NCBI RefSeq assembly: GCF_905475395.1
Contig: NC_058338.1
Coordinates: 100,425,435 to 100,489,434 of the forward strand
DNA: 64,000 bases
Source: Chrysoperla carnea
Taxonomy: Eukaryota > Arthropoda > Insecta > Neuroptera > Chrysopidae
Direction: 5' to 3'
A model generated the notes under the pieces. That model saw nothing but the letters and a program-made list of their open reading frames with translations. It had not been told where the DNA came from and did not search any database. The stretch's first letter is position 1, and every line of letters starts with the position of its first letter. Position numbers and translations under genes: made by a program. This document shows positions 50,201-63,536 of the stretch, piece by piece.

Positions 50201-52550
50201 AATGTCATGACTATACAAATCATTGAAATTTTGATACAAGTAAGTCTAAATGTATACATAGAGGTCCTTTATGACTGGAATAAGTATAAATAAGCTAAAA
50301 ATGATCAAATTTGCCATTTTTCGATGGAAAAAACAATTTTTGAAAATTTCCGATTTTACTACTAGAATGTCATGACTATACAAATAATTGAAATTTTGAT
50401 CCAAGTAAGTAAAAATGTATACATAGAGGTCCTTTATGACTGGACTAAGTATATATAAGCCAAAAATAATCAAATTTGACATTTTTCGATAGAAAAAATA
50501 TTTTTTGAAAATTTTCGATTTTACAACTAGAATGTCATGACTATACAAATCATTGAAATTTTGATCCAAGTAAGTCAAAATGTATACATAGAGGTTCTTT
50601 ATGACTGGACTAAGTATAAATAAGCCAAAAAAGATCAAATTTGACATTTTTCGATAGAAAAAACATTTTTTGAAAATTTTCGATTTTACAACAAGAATGT
50701 GATGATTATTCAAATCATTGAAATTTTGATCCAAGTAAGTCCAAATGTATACATAGAGGTACTTTATGACTGGACTAAGTATAAATAAGCCAAAAATGAT
50801 CAAATTTGACATTTTTCGATAGAAAAAACATTTTTTGAAAATTTTCGATTTTACAACTAGAATGTCATGACTATACAAATCATTGAAATTTTGATCCAGG
50901 TAAGTCAAAATGTATACATAGAGGTCCTTTATGACTGGACTAAGTATAAATAAGCAAAAAATAATCAAATTTGACATTTTTCGATAGAAAAAATATTTTT
51001 TGAAAATTTTCGATTTTGCAACTAGAATGTCATGACTATACAAATCATTGAAATTTTGATCCAGGTAAGTCAAAATGTATACATAGAGGTCCTTTATGAC
51101 TGAACTAAGTATTAATAAGCCAAAAATGATCAAATTTGCCATTTTTCGATAGAAAAAGATTTTTTGAAAATTTTCGATTTTACAACTAGAATGTCATGAC
51201 TATACAAATCATTGAAATTTTGATCCGGGTAAGTCAAAATGTATACATAGAGGTCCTTTATGACTTGACTAAGTATAAATATGCCAAAAATGATCAAATT
51301 TGACATTTTTCGATAGAAAAAACAATTTTTGAAAATTTCCGATTTTACTACTAGAATGTCATGACTATACAAATAATTGAAATTTTGATCCAAGTAAGTA
51401 AAAATGTATACATAGAGGTCCTTTATGACTGGACTAAGTATATATAAGCCAAAAATAATCAAATTTGACATTTTTCGATAGAAAAAATATTTTTTGAAAA
51501 TTTTCGGTTTTACAACTAGAATGTGATGACTATTCAAATCATTGAAATTTTGATCCAAGTAAGTCCAAATGTATACATAGAGGTCCTTTATGACTGGACT
51601 AAGTATAAATAAGCCAAAAATGATCAAATTTGACATTTTTCGATAGAAAAAACCTTTTTTTGAAAATTTTCGATTTTACAACTAGAATGTCATGACTATA
51701 CAAATCATTGAAATTTTGATCCAGGTAAGTCAAAATGTATTCATAGAGGTCCTTTATGACTGGACTAAGTATAAATAAGCCAAAAATAATCAAATTTGAC
51801 ATTTTTCGATAGAAAAAATATTTTTTGAAAATTTTCGATTTTACAACTAGAATGTCATGACTATACAAATCATTGAAATTTTGATCCAAGTAAGTCAAAA
51901 TGTATACATAGATGTTCTTTATGACTGGACTAAGTATAAATAAGCCAAAAAAGATAAAATTTGACATTTTTCGATAGAAAAAACATTTTTTGAAAATTTT
52001 CGATTTTACAACAAGAATGTGATGACTATTCAAATCATTGAAATTTTGATCCAAGTAAGTCCAAATGTATACATAGAGGTCCTTTATGACTGGACTAAGT
52101 ATAAATAAGCCAAACATGATCAAATTTGACATTTTTCGATAGAAAAAACATTTTTTGAAAATTTTCGATTTTACAACTAGAATGTCATGACTATACAAAT
52201 CATTGAAATTTTGATCCAGGTAAGTCAAAATGTATACATAGAGGTCCTTTATGACTGAACTAAGTATAAATAAGCCAAAAATGATCAAATTTGCCATTTT
52301 TCGATAGAAAAAGATTTTTTGAAAATTTTCGATTTTACAACTAGAATGTCATGACTATACAAATCATTGAAATTTTGATCCAGGTAAGTCAAAATGTATA
52401 CATAGAGGTCCTTTATGACTGGACTAAGTATAAATAAGCCAAAAATGATCAAATTTGACATTTTTCGATAGAAAAAACATTTTTTGAAAATTTTCGATTT
52501 TACAACTAGAATGTCATGACTATACAAATCATTGAAATTTTGATCCAAGT
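47270..52550. repeat. Tandem duplication of a ~2.8-kb satellite block with a two-monomer size difference
   Basis: The left part matches at offset 2804: TTAGTATAAATAAGCC at 47311 and 50115. The right part matches at offset 2475: TTTCGGTTTT near 49028 and 51503, and GAAAAAACCTTT at 49171 and 51646. The change of offset, 330 bp, falls where copy 1 has a B and a C monomer (48226-48555) that copy 2 lacks. Copy 1 is about 47.27-50.07 kb and copy 2 about 50.07-52.55 kb. Confidence 0.82.
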
Positions 52551-52849
52551 AAGTCTAAATGTATACATAGAGGTCCTTTATGACTGGAATAAGTATAAAT
52601 AAGCTAAAAATGATCAAATTTGCCATTTTTCGATGGAAAAAACAATTTTTGAAAATTTCCGATTTTACTACTAGAATGTCATGACTATACAAATAATTGA
52701 AATTTTGATCCAAGTAAGTAAAAATGTATACATAGAGGTACTTTATGACTGGACTAAGTATATATAAGCCAAAAATAATCAAATTTGACATTTTTCGATA
52801 GAAAAAATATTTTTTGAAAATTTTCGATTTTACAACTAGAATGTCATGA

Positions 52850-55800
52850 CTATACAAATCATTGAAATTTTGATCCAAGTAAGTCAAAATGTATACATAG
52901 AGGTTCTTTATGACTGGAATAAGTATAAATAAGCCAAAAAAGATCAAATTTGACATTTTTCGATAGATAAAACATTTTTTGAAAATTTTCGATTTTACAA
53001 CAAGAATGTGATGATTATTCAAATCATTGAAATTTTGATCCAAGTAAGTCCAAATGTATACATAGAGGTACTTTATGACTGGACTAAGTATAAATAAGCC
53101 AAAAATGATCAAATTTGACATTTTTCGATAGAAAAAACATTTTTTGAAAATTTTCGATTTTACAACTAGAATGTCATGACTATACAAATCATTGAAATTT
53201 TGATCCAGGTAAGTCAAAATGTATACATAGAAATCCTTTATGACTGGACTAAGTATAAATAAGCAAAAAATAATCAAATTTGACATTTTTCGATAGAAAA
53301 AATATTTTTTGAAAATTTTCGATTTTACAACTAGAATGTCATGACTATACAAATCATTGAAATTTTGATCCAGGTAAGTCAAAATGTATACATAGAGGTC
53401 CTTTATGACTGGACTAAGTATAAATAAGCCAAAAATAATCAAATTTGTCATTTTTCGATAGAAAAAATATTTTTTGAAAATTTTCGATTTTACAACTAGA
53501 ATGTCATGACTGTACAAATCATTGAAATTTTGATCCAAGTAAGTCTTAATGTATACATAGAGGTCCTTTATGACTGGAATAAGTATAAATAAGCTAAAAA
53601 TGATCAAATTTGCCATTTTTCGATGGAAAAAACAATTTTTGAAAATTTCCGATTTTACTACTAGAATGTCATGACTATACAAATAATTGAAATTTTGATC
53701 CAAGTAAGTAAAAATGTATACATAGAGGTCCTTTATGACTGGACTAAGTATATATAAGCCAAAAATAATCAAATTTGACATTTTTCGATAGAAAAAATAT
53801 TTTTTGAAAATATTCGATTTTACAACTAGAATGTCATGACTATACAAATCATTGAAATTTTGATCCAAGTAAGTCAAAATGTATACATAGAGGTTCTTTA
53901 TGACTAGACTAAGTATAAATAAGCCAAAAAAGATCAAATTTGACATTTTTCGATAGAAAAAACATTTTTTGAAAATTTTCGATTTTACAACAAGAATGTG
54001 ATGATTATTCAAATCATTGAAATTTTGATCCAAGTAAGTCCAAATGTATACATAGAGGTGCTTTATGACTGGACTAAGTATAAACAAGCCAAAAATGATC
54101 AAATTTGACATTTTTCGATAGAAAAAACATTTTTAGAAAATTTTCGATTTTACAACTAGAATGTCATGACTGTACAAATCATTGAAATTTTGTTCCAGGT
54201 AAGTCAAAATGTATACATAGAGGTCCTTTATGACTGGACTAAGTATAAATAAGCCAAAAATAATCAAATTTGACATTTTTCGATAGAAAAAATATTTTTT
54301 GAAAATTTTCGATTTTACAACTAGAATGTCATGACTATACAAATCATTGAAATTTTGATCCAAGTAAGTCAAAATGTATACATAGAGGTTCTTTATGACT
54401 GGAATAAGTATAAATAAGCCAAAAAAGATCAAATTTGACATTTTTCGATAGATAAAACATTTTTTGAAAATTTTCGATTTTACAACAAGAATGTGATGAT
54501 TATTCAAATCATTGAAATTTTGATCCAAGTAAGTCCAAATGTATACATAGAGGTACTTTATGACTGGACTAAGTATAAATAAGCCAAAAATGATCAAATT
54601 TGACATTTTTCGATAGAAAAAACATTTTTTGAAAATTTTCGATTTTACAACTAGAATGTCATGACTATACAAATCATTGAAATTTTGATCCAGGTAAGTC
54701 AAAATGTATACATAGAAATCCTTTATGACTGGACTAAGTATAAATAAGCAAAAAATAATCAAATTTGACATTTTTCGATAGAAAAAATATTTTTTGAAAA
54801 TTTTCGATTTTACAACTAGAATGTCATGACTATACAAATCATTGAAATTTTGATCCAGGTAAGTCAAAATGTATACATAGAGGTCCTTTATGACTGGACT
54901 AAGTATAAATAAGCCAAAAATAATCAAATTTGTCATTTTTCGATAGAAAAAATATTTTTTGAAAATTTTCGATTTTACAACTAGAATGTCATGACTGTAC
55001 AAATCATTGAAATTTTGATCCAAGTAAGTCTTAATGTATACATAGAGGTCCTTTATGACTGGAATAAGTATAAATAAGCTAAAAATGATCAAATTTGCCA
55101 TTTTTCGATGGAAAAAACAATTTTTGAAAATTTCCGATTTTACTACTAGAATGTCATGACTATACAAATAATTGAAATTTTGATCCAAGTAAGTAAAAAT
55201 GTATACATAGAGGTCCTTTATGACTGGACTAAGTATATATAAGCCAAAAATAATCAAATTTGACATTTTTCGATAGAAAAAATATTTTTTGAAAATATTC
55301 GATTTTACAACTAGAATGTCATGACTATACAAATCATTGAAATTTTGATCCAAGTAAGTCAAAATGTATACATAGAGGTTCTTTATGACTGGACTAAGTA
55401 TAAATAAGCCAAAAAAGATCAAATTTGACATTTTTCGATAGAAAAAACATTTTTTGAAAATTTTCGATTTTACAACAAGAATGTGATGATTATTCAAATC
55501 ATTGAAATTTTGATCCAAGTAAGTCCAAATGTATACATAGAGGTGCTTTATGACTGGACTAAGTATAAACAAGCCAAAAATGATCAAATTTGACATTTTT
55601 CGATAGAAAAAACATTTTTAGAAAATTTTCGATTTTACAACTAGAATGTCATGACTGTACAAATCATTGAAATTTTGTTCCAGGTAAGTCAAAATGTATA
55701 CATAGAGGTCCTTTATGACTGGACTAAGTATAAATAAGCCAAAAATAATCAAATTTGACATTTTTCGATAGAAAAAATATTTTTTGAAAATTTTCGATTT

Positions 55801-55880
55801 TACAACTAGAATGTCATGACTATACAAATCATTGAAATTTTGATCCAAGTAAGTCAAAATGTATACATAGAGGTTCTTTA
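52850..55880. repeat. Near-identical tandem duplication of 1485 bp (nine monomers)
   Basis: Private variants all recur at exactly 1485 bp: CGATAGATAAAAC (52961 and 54446), AAATCCTTTATG (53231 and 54716), TAAACAAGCC (54081 and 55566), TGTTCCAGG (54191 and 55676) and TTTTAGAAAA (54131 and 55616). Reading both copies side by side I noticed one mismatch (53906 A, 55391 G). A related third fragment carrying TTTTAGAAAA sits at 56607. This is the youngest-looking array rearrangement in the window. Confidence 0.88.
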
Positions 55881-58800
55881 TGACTGGGCTAAGTATAAAT
55901 AAGCCAAAAAAGATCAAATTTGACATTTTTCGATAGAAAAAAACATTTTTTGAAAATTTTCGATTTTACAACAAGAATGTGATGACTATTCAAATCATTG
56001 AAATTTTGATCCAAGTAAGTCCAAATGTATACATAGAGGTCCTTTATGACTGGACTAAGTATAAATAAGCCAAAAATGATCAAATTTGACATTTTTCGAT
56101 AGAAAAAACATTTTTTGAAAATTTTCGATTTTACAACTAGAATGTCATGACCATACAAATCATTGAAATTTTGATCCAGGTAAGTCAAAATGTATACATA
56201 GAGGTCCTTTATGACTGGACTAAGTATAAATAAGCCGAAAATAATCAAATTTGACATTTTTCGATAGAAAAAATATTTTTTGAAAATTTTCGATTTTACA
56301 ACTAGAATGTCATGACTGTACAAATCATTGAAATTTTGATCCAAGTAAGTCTAAATGTATACATAGAGGTTCTTTATGACTGGACTAAGTATAAATAAGC
56401 CAAAAAAGATCAAATTTGACATTTTTCGATAGAAAAAACATTTTTTGAAAATTTTCGATTTTACAACAAGAATGTGATGATTATTCAAATCATTGAAATT
56501 TTGATCCAAGTAAGTCCAAATGTATACATAGAGGTCCTTCATGACTGGACTAAGTATAAATAGGCCAAAAATGATCAAATTTGACATTTTTCGATAGAAA
56601 AAACATTTTTAGAAAATTTTCGATTTTACAACTAGAATGTCATGACTATACAAATCATTGAAATTTTGTTCCAGGTAAGTCAAAATGTATACATAGAGGT
56701 CCTTTATGACTTTACTAAGTATAAATAAGCCAAAAATAATCAAATTTGACATTTTTCGATAGAAAAAATATTTTTTGAAAATTTTCGATTTTACAACTAG
56801 AATGTCATGACTATACAAATCATTGAAATTTTGATCCAAGTAAGTCCAAATGTATACATAGAGGTCCTTTATGACTGGACTAAGTATAAATAAGACAAAA
56901 ATGATCAAATTTGACATTTTTCGATAGAAAAAACATTTTTTGAAAATTTTCGATTTTACAACTAGAATGTCATGACTTTACAAATCATTGAAATTTTGAT
57001 CCAGGTAAGTCAAAATGTATACATAGAGGTCCTTTATGACTGGACTAAGCATAAATAAGCCAAAAATAATCAAATTTGACATTTTTCGATAGAAAAAATA
57101 TTTTTTGAAAATTTTCGATATTAAAAATAGAATGTCATGACTATACAAATCATTGAAATTTTGATCCAAGTAAGTCAAAATGTATACATAGAGGTTCTTT
57201 ATGACTTGACTAAGTATAAATAAGCCAAAAAAGATCAAATTTGACATTTTTCGATAGAAAAAACATTTTTTGAAAATTTTCGATTTTACAACAAGAATGT
57301 GATGATTATTCAAATCATTGAAATTTTGATCCAAGTAAGTCTAAATGTATACATAGAGGTCCTTTATGACTGGACTAAGTATAAATAAGCCAAAAATGAT
57401 CAAATTTGACATTTTTCGATAGAAAAAACATTTTTTGAAAATTTTCGATTTTACAACTAGAATGTCATGACTATACAAATCATTGAAATTTTGATCCAGG
57501 TAAGTCAAAATGTATACATAGAGGTCCTTTATGACTGGACTAAGTATAAATAAGCCAAAAATAATCAAATTTGACATTTTTCGATAGAAAAAACATTTTT
57601 TGAAAATTTTCGATTTTACTACTAGAATGTCATGACTATACAAATCATTGAAATTTTGATCCAAGTAAGTCCAAATGTATACATAGAGGTCTTTTATGAC
57701 TGGACTAAGTATAAATAAGCCAAAAATGATCAAATTTGACATTTTTCGATAGAAAAAACATTTTTTGAAAATTTTCGATTTTACAACTAGAATGTCATGA
57801 CTATACAAATCATTGAAATTTTGATCCAAGTAAGTCAAAATGTATACATAGAGGTTCTTTATGACTTGACTAAGTATAAATAAGCCAAAAAAGATCAAAT
57901 TTGACATTTTTCGATAGAAAAAACATTTTTTGAAAATTTTCGATTTTACAACAAGAATGTGATGATTATTCAAATCATTGAAATTTTGATCCAAGTAAGT
58001 CTAAATGTATACATAGAGGTCCTTTATGACTGGACTAAGTATAAATAAGCCAAAAATGATCAAATTTGACATTTTTCGATAGAAAAAACATTTTTTGAAA
58101 ATTTTCGATTTTACAACTAGAATGTCATGACTATACAAATCATTGAAATTTTGATCCAGGTAAGTCAAAATGTATACATAGAGGTCCTTTATGACTGGAC
58201 TAAGTATAAATAAGCCAAAAATAATCAAATTTGACATTTTTCGATAGAAAAAACATTTTTTGAAAATTTTCGATTTTACAACAAGAATGTGATGATTATT
58301 CAAATCATTGAAATTTTGATCCAAGTAAGTCCAAATGTATACATAGAGGTCTTTTATGACTGGACTAAGTATAAATAAGCCAAAAATGATCAAATTTGAC
58401 ATTTTTCGATAGAAAAAACATTTTTTGAAAATTTTCGATTTTACAACTAGAATGTCATGACTATACAAATCATTGAAATTTTGATCCAGGTAAGTCAAAA
58501 TGTATACATAGAGGTCCTTTATGACTGGACTAAGTATAAATAAGCCAAAAATAATCAAATTTGACATTTTTCGATAGAAAAAATATTTTTTGAAAATTTT
58601 CGATTTTACAAATAGAATGTCATGACTATACAAATCATTGAAATTTTGATCCAAGTAAGTCAAAATGTATACATAGAGGTTCTTTATGACTGGACTAAGT
58701 ATAAATGGGCCAAAAAAGATCAAATTTGACATTTTTCGATAGAAAAAACATTTTTTGAAAATTTTCGATTTTACAACAAGAATGTGATGATTTTTCAAAT

Positions 58801-59775
58801 CATTGAAATTTTGATCCAAGTAAGTCCAAATGTATACATAGAGGTCCTTTATGACTGGACTAAGTATAAATAAGCCAAAAATGATCAAATTTGACATTTT
58901 TCGATAGAAAAAACATTTTTTGAAAATTTTCGATTTTACAACTAGAATGTCATGACTATACAAATCATTGAAATTTTGATCCAAGTAAGTCAAAATGTAT
59001 ACATAGAGGTTCTTTATGACTGGACTAAGTATAAATAAGCCAAAAATAATCAAATTTGACATTTTTCGATAGAAAAAATATTTTTTGAAAATTTTCGATT
59101 TTACAACTAGAATGTGATGACTATACAAATCATTGAAATTTTGATCCAAGTAAGTCAAAATGTATACAAAGAGGTTCTTTATGACTGGACTAAGTATAAA
59201 TAAGCCAAAAAAGATCAAATTTGACATTTTTCGATAGAAAAAACATTTTTTGAAAATTTTCGATTTTACAACAAGAATGTGATGATTATTCAAATCATTG
59301 AAATTTTGATCCAAGTAAGTCCAAATGTATACATAGAGGTCCTTTATGACTGGAATAAGTAAAAATAAGCCAAAAATGATCAAATTTGACATTTTTCGAT
59401 AGAAAAAACATTTTTTGAAAATTTTCGATTTTACAACTAGAATGTCATGACTTTACAAATCATTGAAATTTTGATCCAGGTAAGTCAAAATGTATACATA
59501 GAGGTCCTTTATGACTGGACTAAGCATAAATATGCCAAAAATAATCAAATTTGACATTTTTATATAGAAAAAATATTTTTTGAAAATTTTCGATTTTACA
59601 AATAGAATGTCATGACTATACAAATCATTGAAATTTTGATCCAAGTAAGTCAAAATGTATACATAGAGGTTCTTTATGACTGGACTAAGTATAAATAAGC
59701 CAAAAAAGATCAAATTTGACATTTTTCGATAGAAAAAACATTTTTTGAAAATTTTCGATTTTACAACAAGAATGT

Positions 59776-59905
59776 GATGATTATTTGTATACATAGAGGT
59801 CCTTTATGACTGGACTAAGTATAAATAAGCCAAAAATAATCAAATTTGACATTTTTCGAAAGAAAAAACATTTTTTGAAAATTTTCGATTTTACAACAAG
59901 AATGT
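59776..59905. repeat. Truncated satellite monomer (130 bp, 35-bp deletion)
   Basis: This C-type monomer reads GATGATTATT then directly TGTATACATAG. The 35 bases that normally lie between (from CAAATCATTG to GTCCAAA) are missing at the 59785/59786 junction. Flanking monomers are full length. It is the only large internal truncation I noticed; other length changes are 1-2 bp. Confidence 0.9.
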
Positions 59906-62711
59906 GATGATTATTCAAATCATTGAAATTTTGATCCAAGTAAGTCCAAATGTATACATAGAGGTCCTTTATGACTGGACTAAGTATAAATAAGCCAAAA
60001 ATGATCAAATTTGACATTTTTCGATAGAAAAAACATTTTTTGAAAATTTTCGATTTTACAACTAGAATGTCATGACTATACAAATCATTGAAATTTTGAT
60101 CCAGGTAAGTCAAAATGTATACATAGAGGTCCTTTATGACTTGACTAAGTATAAATAAGCCAAAAATAATCAAATTTGACATTTTTCGATAGAAAAAATA
60201 TTTTTTGAAAATTTTCGATTTTACAACTAGAATGTCATGACTATACAAATCATTGAAATTTTGATCCAAGTATGTCTAAATGTATACATAGAGGTTCTTT
60301 ATGACTGGAATAAGTATAAATAAGCTAAAAATGATCAAATTTGCCATTTTTCGATAGAAAAAACAATTTTTGAAAATTTCCGATTTTACTACTAGAATGC
60401 CATGACTACACAAATAATTGAAATTTTGATCCAAGTAAGTAAAAATGTATACATAGAGGTCCTTTATGACTGGACTAAGTATAAATAAGCCAAAAATGAT
60501 CAAATTTGACATTTTTCGATAGAAAAAACATTTTTTGAAAATTTTCGATTTTACAACTAGAATGTCATGACTATACAAATCATTGAAATTTTGATCCAGG
60601 TAAGTCAAAATGTATACATAGAGGTCCTTTATGACTGGACAAAGTATAAATAAGCCAAAAATAATCAAATTTGACATTTTTCGATAGAAAAAACATTTTT
60701 TGAAAATTTTCGATTTTACAACAAGAATGTGATGATTATTCAAATCATTGAAATTTTGATCCAAGTAAGTATAAATGTATACATAGAGGTCCATTATGAC
60801 TGGACTAAGTATAAATAAGCCAAAAATGATCGAATTTGACATTTTTCGATAGAAAAAACATTTTTTGAAAATTTTCGATTTTACAACTAGAATGTCATGA
60901 CTACACAAATCATTGAAAGTTTGATCCAGGTAAGTCAAAATGTAAACATAGAGGTCCTTTATGACTGGACTAAGTATAAATAAGCCAAAAATAATCAAAT
61001 TTGACATTTTTCGATAGAAAAAATATTTTTTGAAAATTTTCGATTTTACAACTAGATTGTCATGACTATACAAATCATTGAAATTTTGATCCAAGTAAGT
61101 CAAAATGTATACATAAAGGTTCTTTATGACTGGACTAAGTATAAATAAGCCAAAAAAGATCAAATTTGACATTTTTCGATAGAAAAAACATTTTTTGAAA
61201 ATTTTCGATTTTACAACAAGAATGTGATGACTATTCAAATCATTGAAATTTTGATCCAAGTAAGTCCAAATGTATACATAGAGGTCCTTTATGACTAAAC
61301 TAAGTATAAATAAGCCTAGAATGATCAAATTTGACATTTTTCGATAGAAAAAACATTTTTTGAAAATTTTCGATTTTACAACTAGAATGTCATGACTATA
61401 CAAATCATTGAAATTTTGATCCAGGTAAGTCAAAATGTATACATAGAGGTCCTTTATGACTGGACTAAGTATAAATAAGCCAAAAATAATCAGATTTGAC
61501 ATTTTTCGATAGAAAAAATATTTTTTGAAAATTTTCGATTTTACAACTAGAATGTCATGACTATACAAATCATTGAAATTTTGATGCAAGTAAGTCTAAA
61601 TGTATACATAGAGGTCCTTTATGACTGGAATAAGTATAAATAAGCTAAAAATGATCAAATTTGCCATTTTTCGATGGAAAAAACAATTTTTGAAAATTTC
61701 CGATTTTACTACTAGAATGTCATGACTATACAAATCATTGAAATTTTGATCCAAGTAAGTCAAAATGTATACATAGAGGTTCTTTATGACTGGACTAAGT
61801 ATAAATAAGCCAAAAAAGATCAAATTTGCCATTTTTCGATGGAAAAAACAATTTTTGAAAATTTCCGATTTTGCTACTAGAATGTTATGACTATACAAAT
61901 AATTGAAATTTTGATCCAAGTAAGTAAAAATGTATACATAGAGGTCCTTTATGACTGGACTAAGAAGAAATAAGCCAAAAATGATCAAATTTGACATTTT
62001 TCGAAAGAAAAAACATTTTTTGAAAATTTTCGATTTTATAACTAGAATGTCATGACTATACAAATCATTGAAATTTTGATCCAGGTAACTCAAAATGTAT
62101 ACATAGAGGTCCTTTATGACTGGACTAAGTATAAATAAGCCAAAAATAATCAAATTTGACATTTTTCGATAGAAAAAATATTTTTTGAAAATTTTTGATT
62201 TTACAACTAGAATGTCATGACTATACAAATCATTGAAATTTATATCCAAGTAAGTATAAATGTATACATAGAGGTCCTTTATGACTGGAATAAGTATAAA
62301 TAAGCTAAAAATGATCAAATTTGCCATTTTTCGATACAAAAAACAATTTTTGAAAATTTCCGATTTTACTACTAGAATGTCATGACTATACAAATAATTG
62401 AAATTTTGATCCAAGTAAGTAAAAATGTATACAAAGAGGTCCTTTATGACTGGACTAAGTATAAATAAGCCAAAAATGATAAAAATTTGACATTTTTCGA
62501 TAGAAAAGACATTTTTTGAAAATTTTCGATTTTACAACTAGAATGTCATGACTATACAAATCATTGAAATTTTGATCCAGGTAAGTCAAAATGTATACAT
62601 AGAGGTCCTTTATGACTGGACTAAGTATAAATAAGCCAAAAATAATCAAATTTGACATTTTTCGATAGAAAAAATATTTTTTGAAAATTTTCGATTTTAC
62701 AACTAGAATGT

Positions 62712-63536
62712 CATGACTATACAAATCATTGAAATTTTGATCCAAGTAAGTCTAAATGTATACATAGAAGTCCTTTATGACTGGAATAAGTATAAATAAG
62801 CTAAAAATGATCAAATTTGCCATTTTTCGATGGAAAAAACAATTTTTGAAAATTTCCGATTTTACTACTAGAATGTCATGACTATACAAATAATTGAAAT
62901 TTTGATCCAAGTAAGTAAAAATGTATACATAGAGGTCCTTTATGACTGGACTAAGTATATATAAGCCAAAAATAATCAAATTTGACATTTTTCGATAGAA
63001 AAAATATTTTTTGAAAATTTTCGATTTTACAACTAGAATGTCATGACTATACAAATCATTGAAATTTTGATCCAAGTAAGTCAAAATGTATACATAGAGG
63101 TTCTTTATGACTGGACTAAGTATAAATAAGCCAAAAAAGATCAAATTTGACATTTTTCGATAGAAAAAACATTTTTTGAAAATTTTCGATTTTACAACAA
63201 GAATGTGATGACTATTCAAATCATTGAAATTTTGATCCAAGTAAGTCCAAATGTATACATAGAGGTCCTTTATGACTGGACTAAGTATAAATAAGCCAAA
63301 AATGATCAAATTTGACATTTTTCGATAGAAAAAACATTTTTTGAAAATTTTCGATTTTACAACTAGAATGTCATGACTATACAAATCATTGAAATTTTGA
63401 TCCAGGTAAGTCAAAATGTATACATAGAGGTCCTTTATGACTTGAATAAGTATAAATAAGCCAAAAATAATCAAATTTGACATTTTTCGATAGAAAAAAT
63501 ATTTTTTGAAAATTTTCGATTTTACAACTAGAATGT
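62712..63536. repeat. 825-bp higher-order repeat unit (D-E-B-C-A), reference copy
   Basis: Five consecutive 165-bp monomers begin at 62712, 62877, 63042, 63207 and 63372; the next D starts at 63537. D has ctaaatg, GGAATAAG, TTGCCATT, GATGG and ACTACTAG. E has CAAATAATTG, aaaaatg and TATATATAAG. B has GGTTC, AAAAAAGATC and ACAACAAG. C starts GATGACTATTC and has ccaaatg. A has CCAGGTAAGTC and AAAATATTTT. The D-type TAG on the minus strand produces a stop once per unit, which is why minus-strand open frames of 272 codons recur. Confidence 0.9.
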
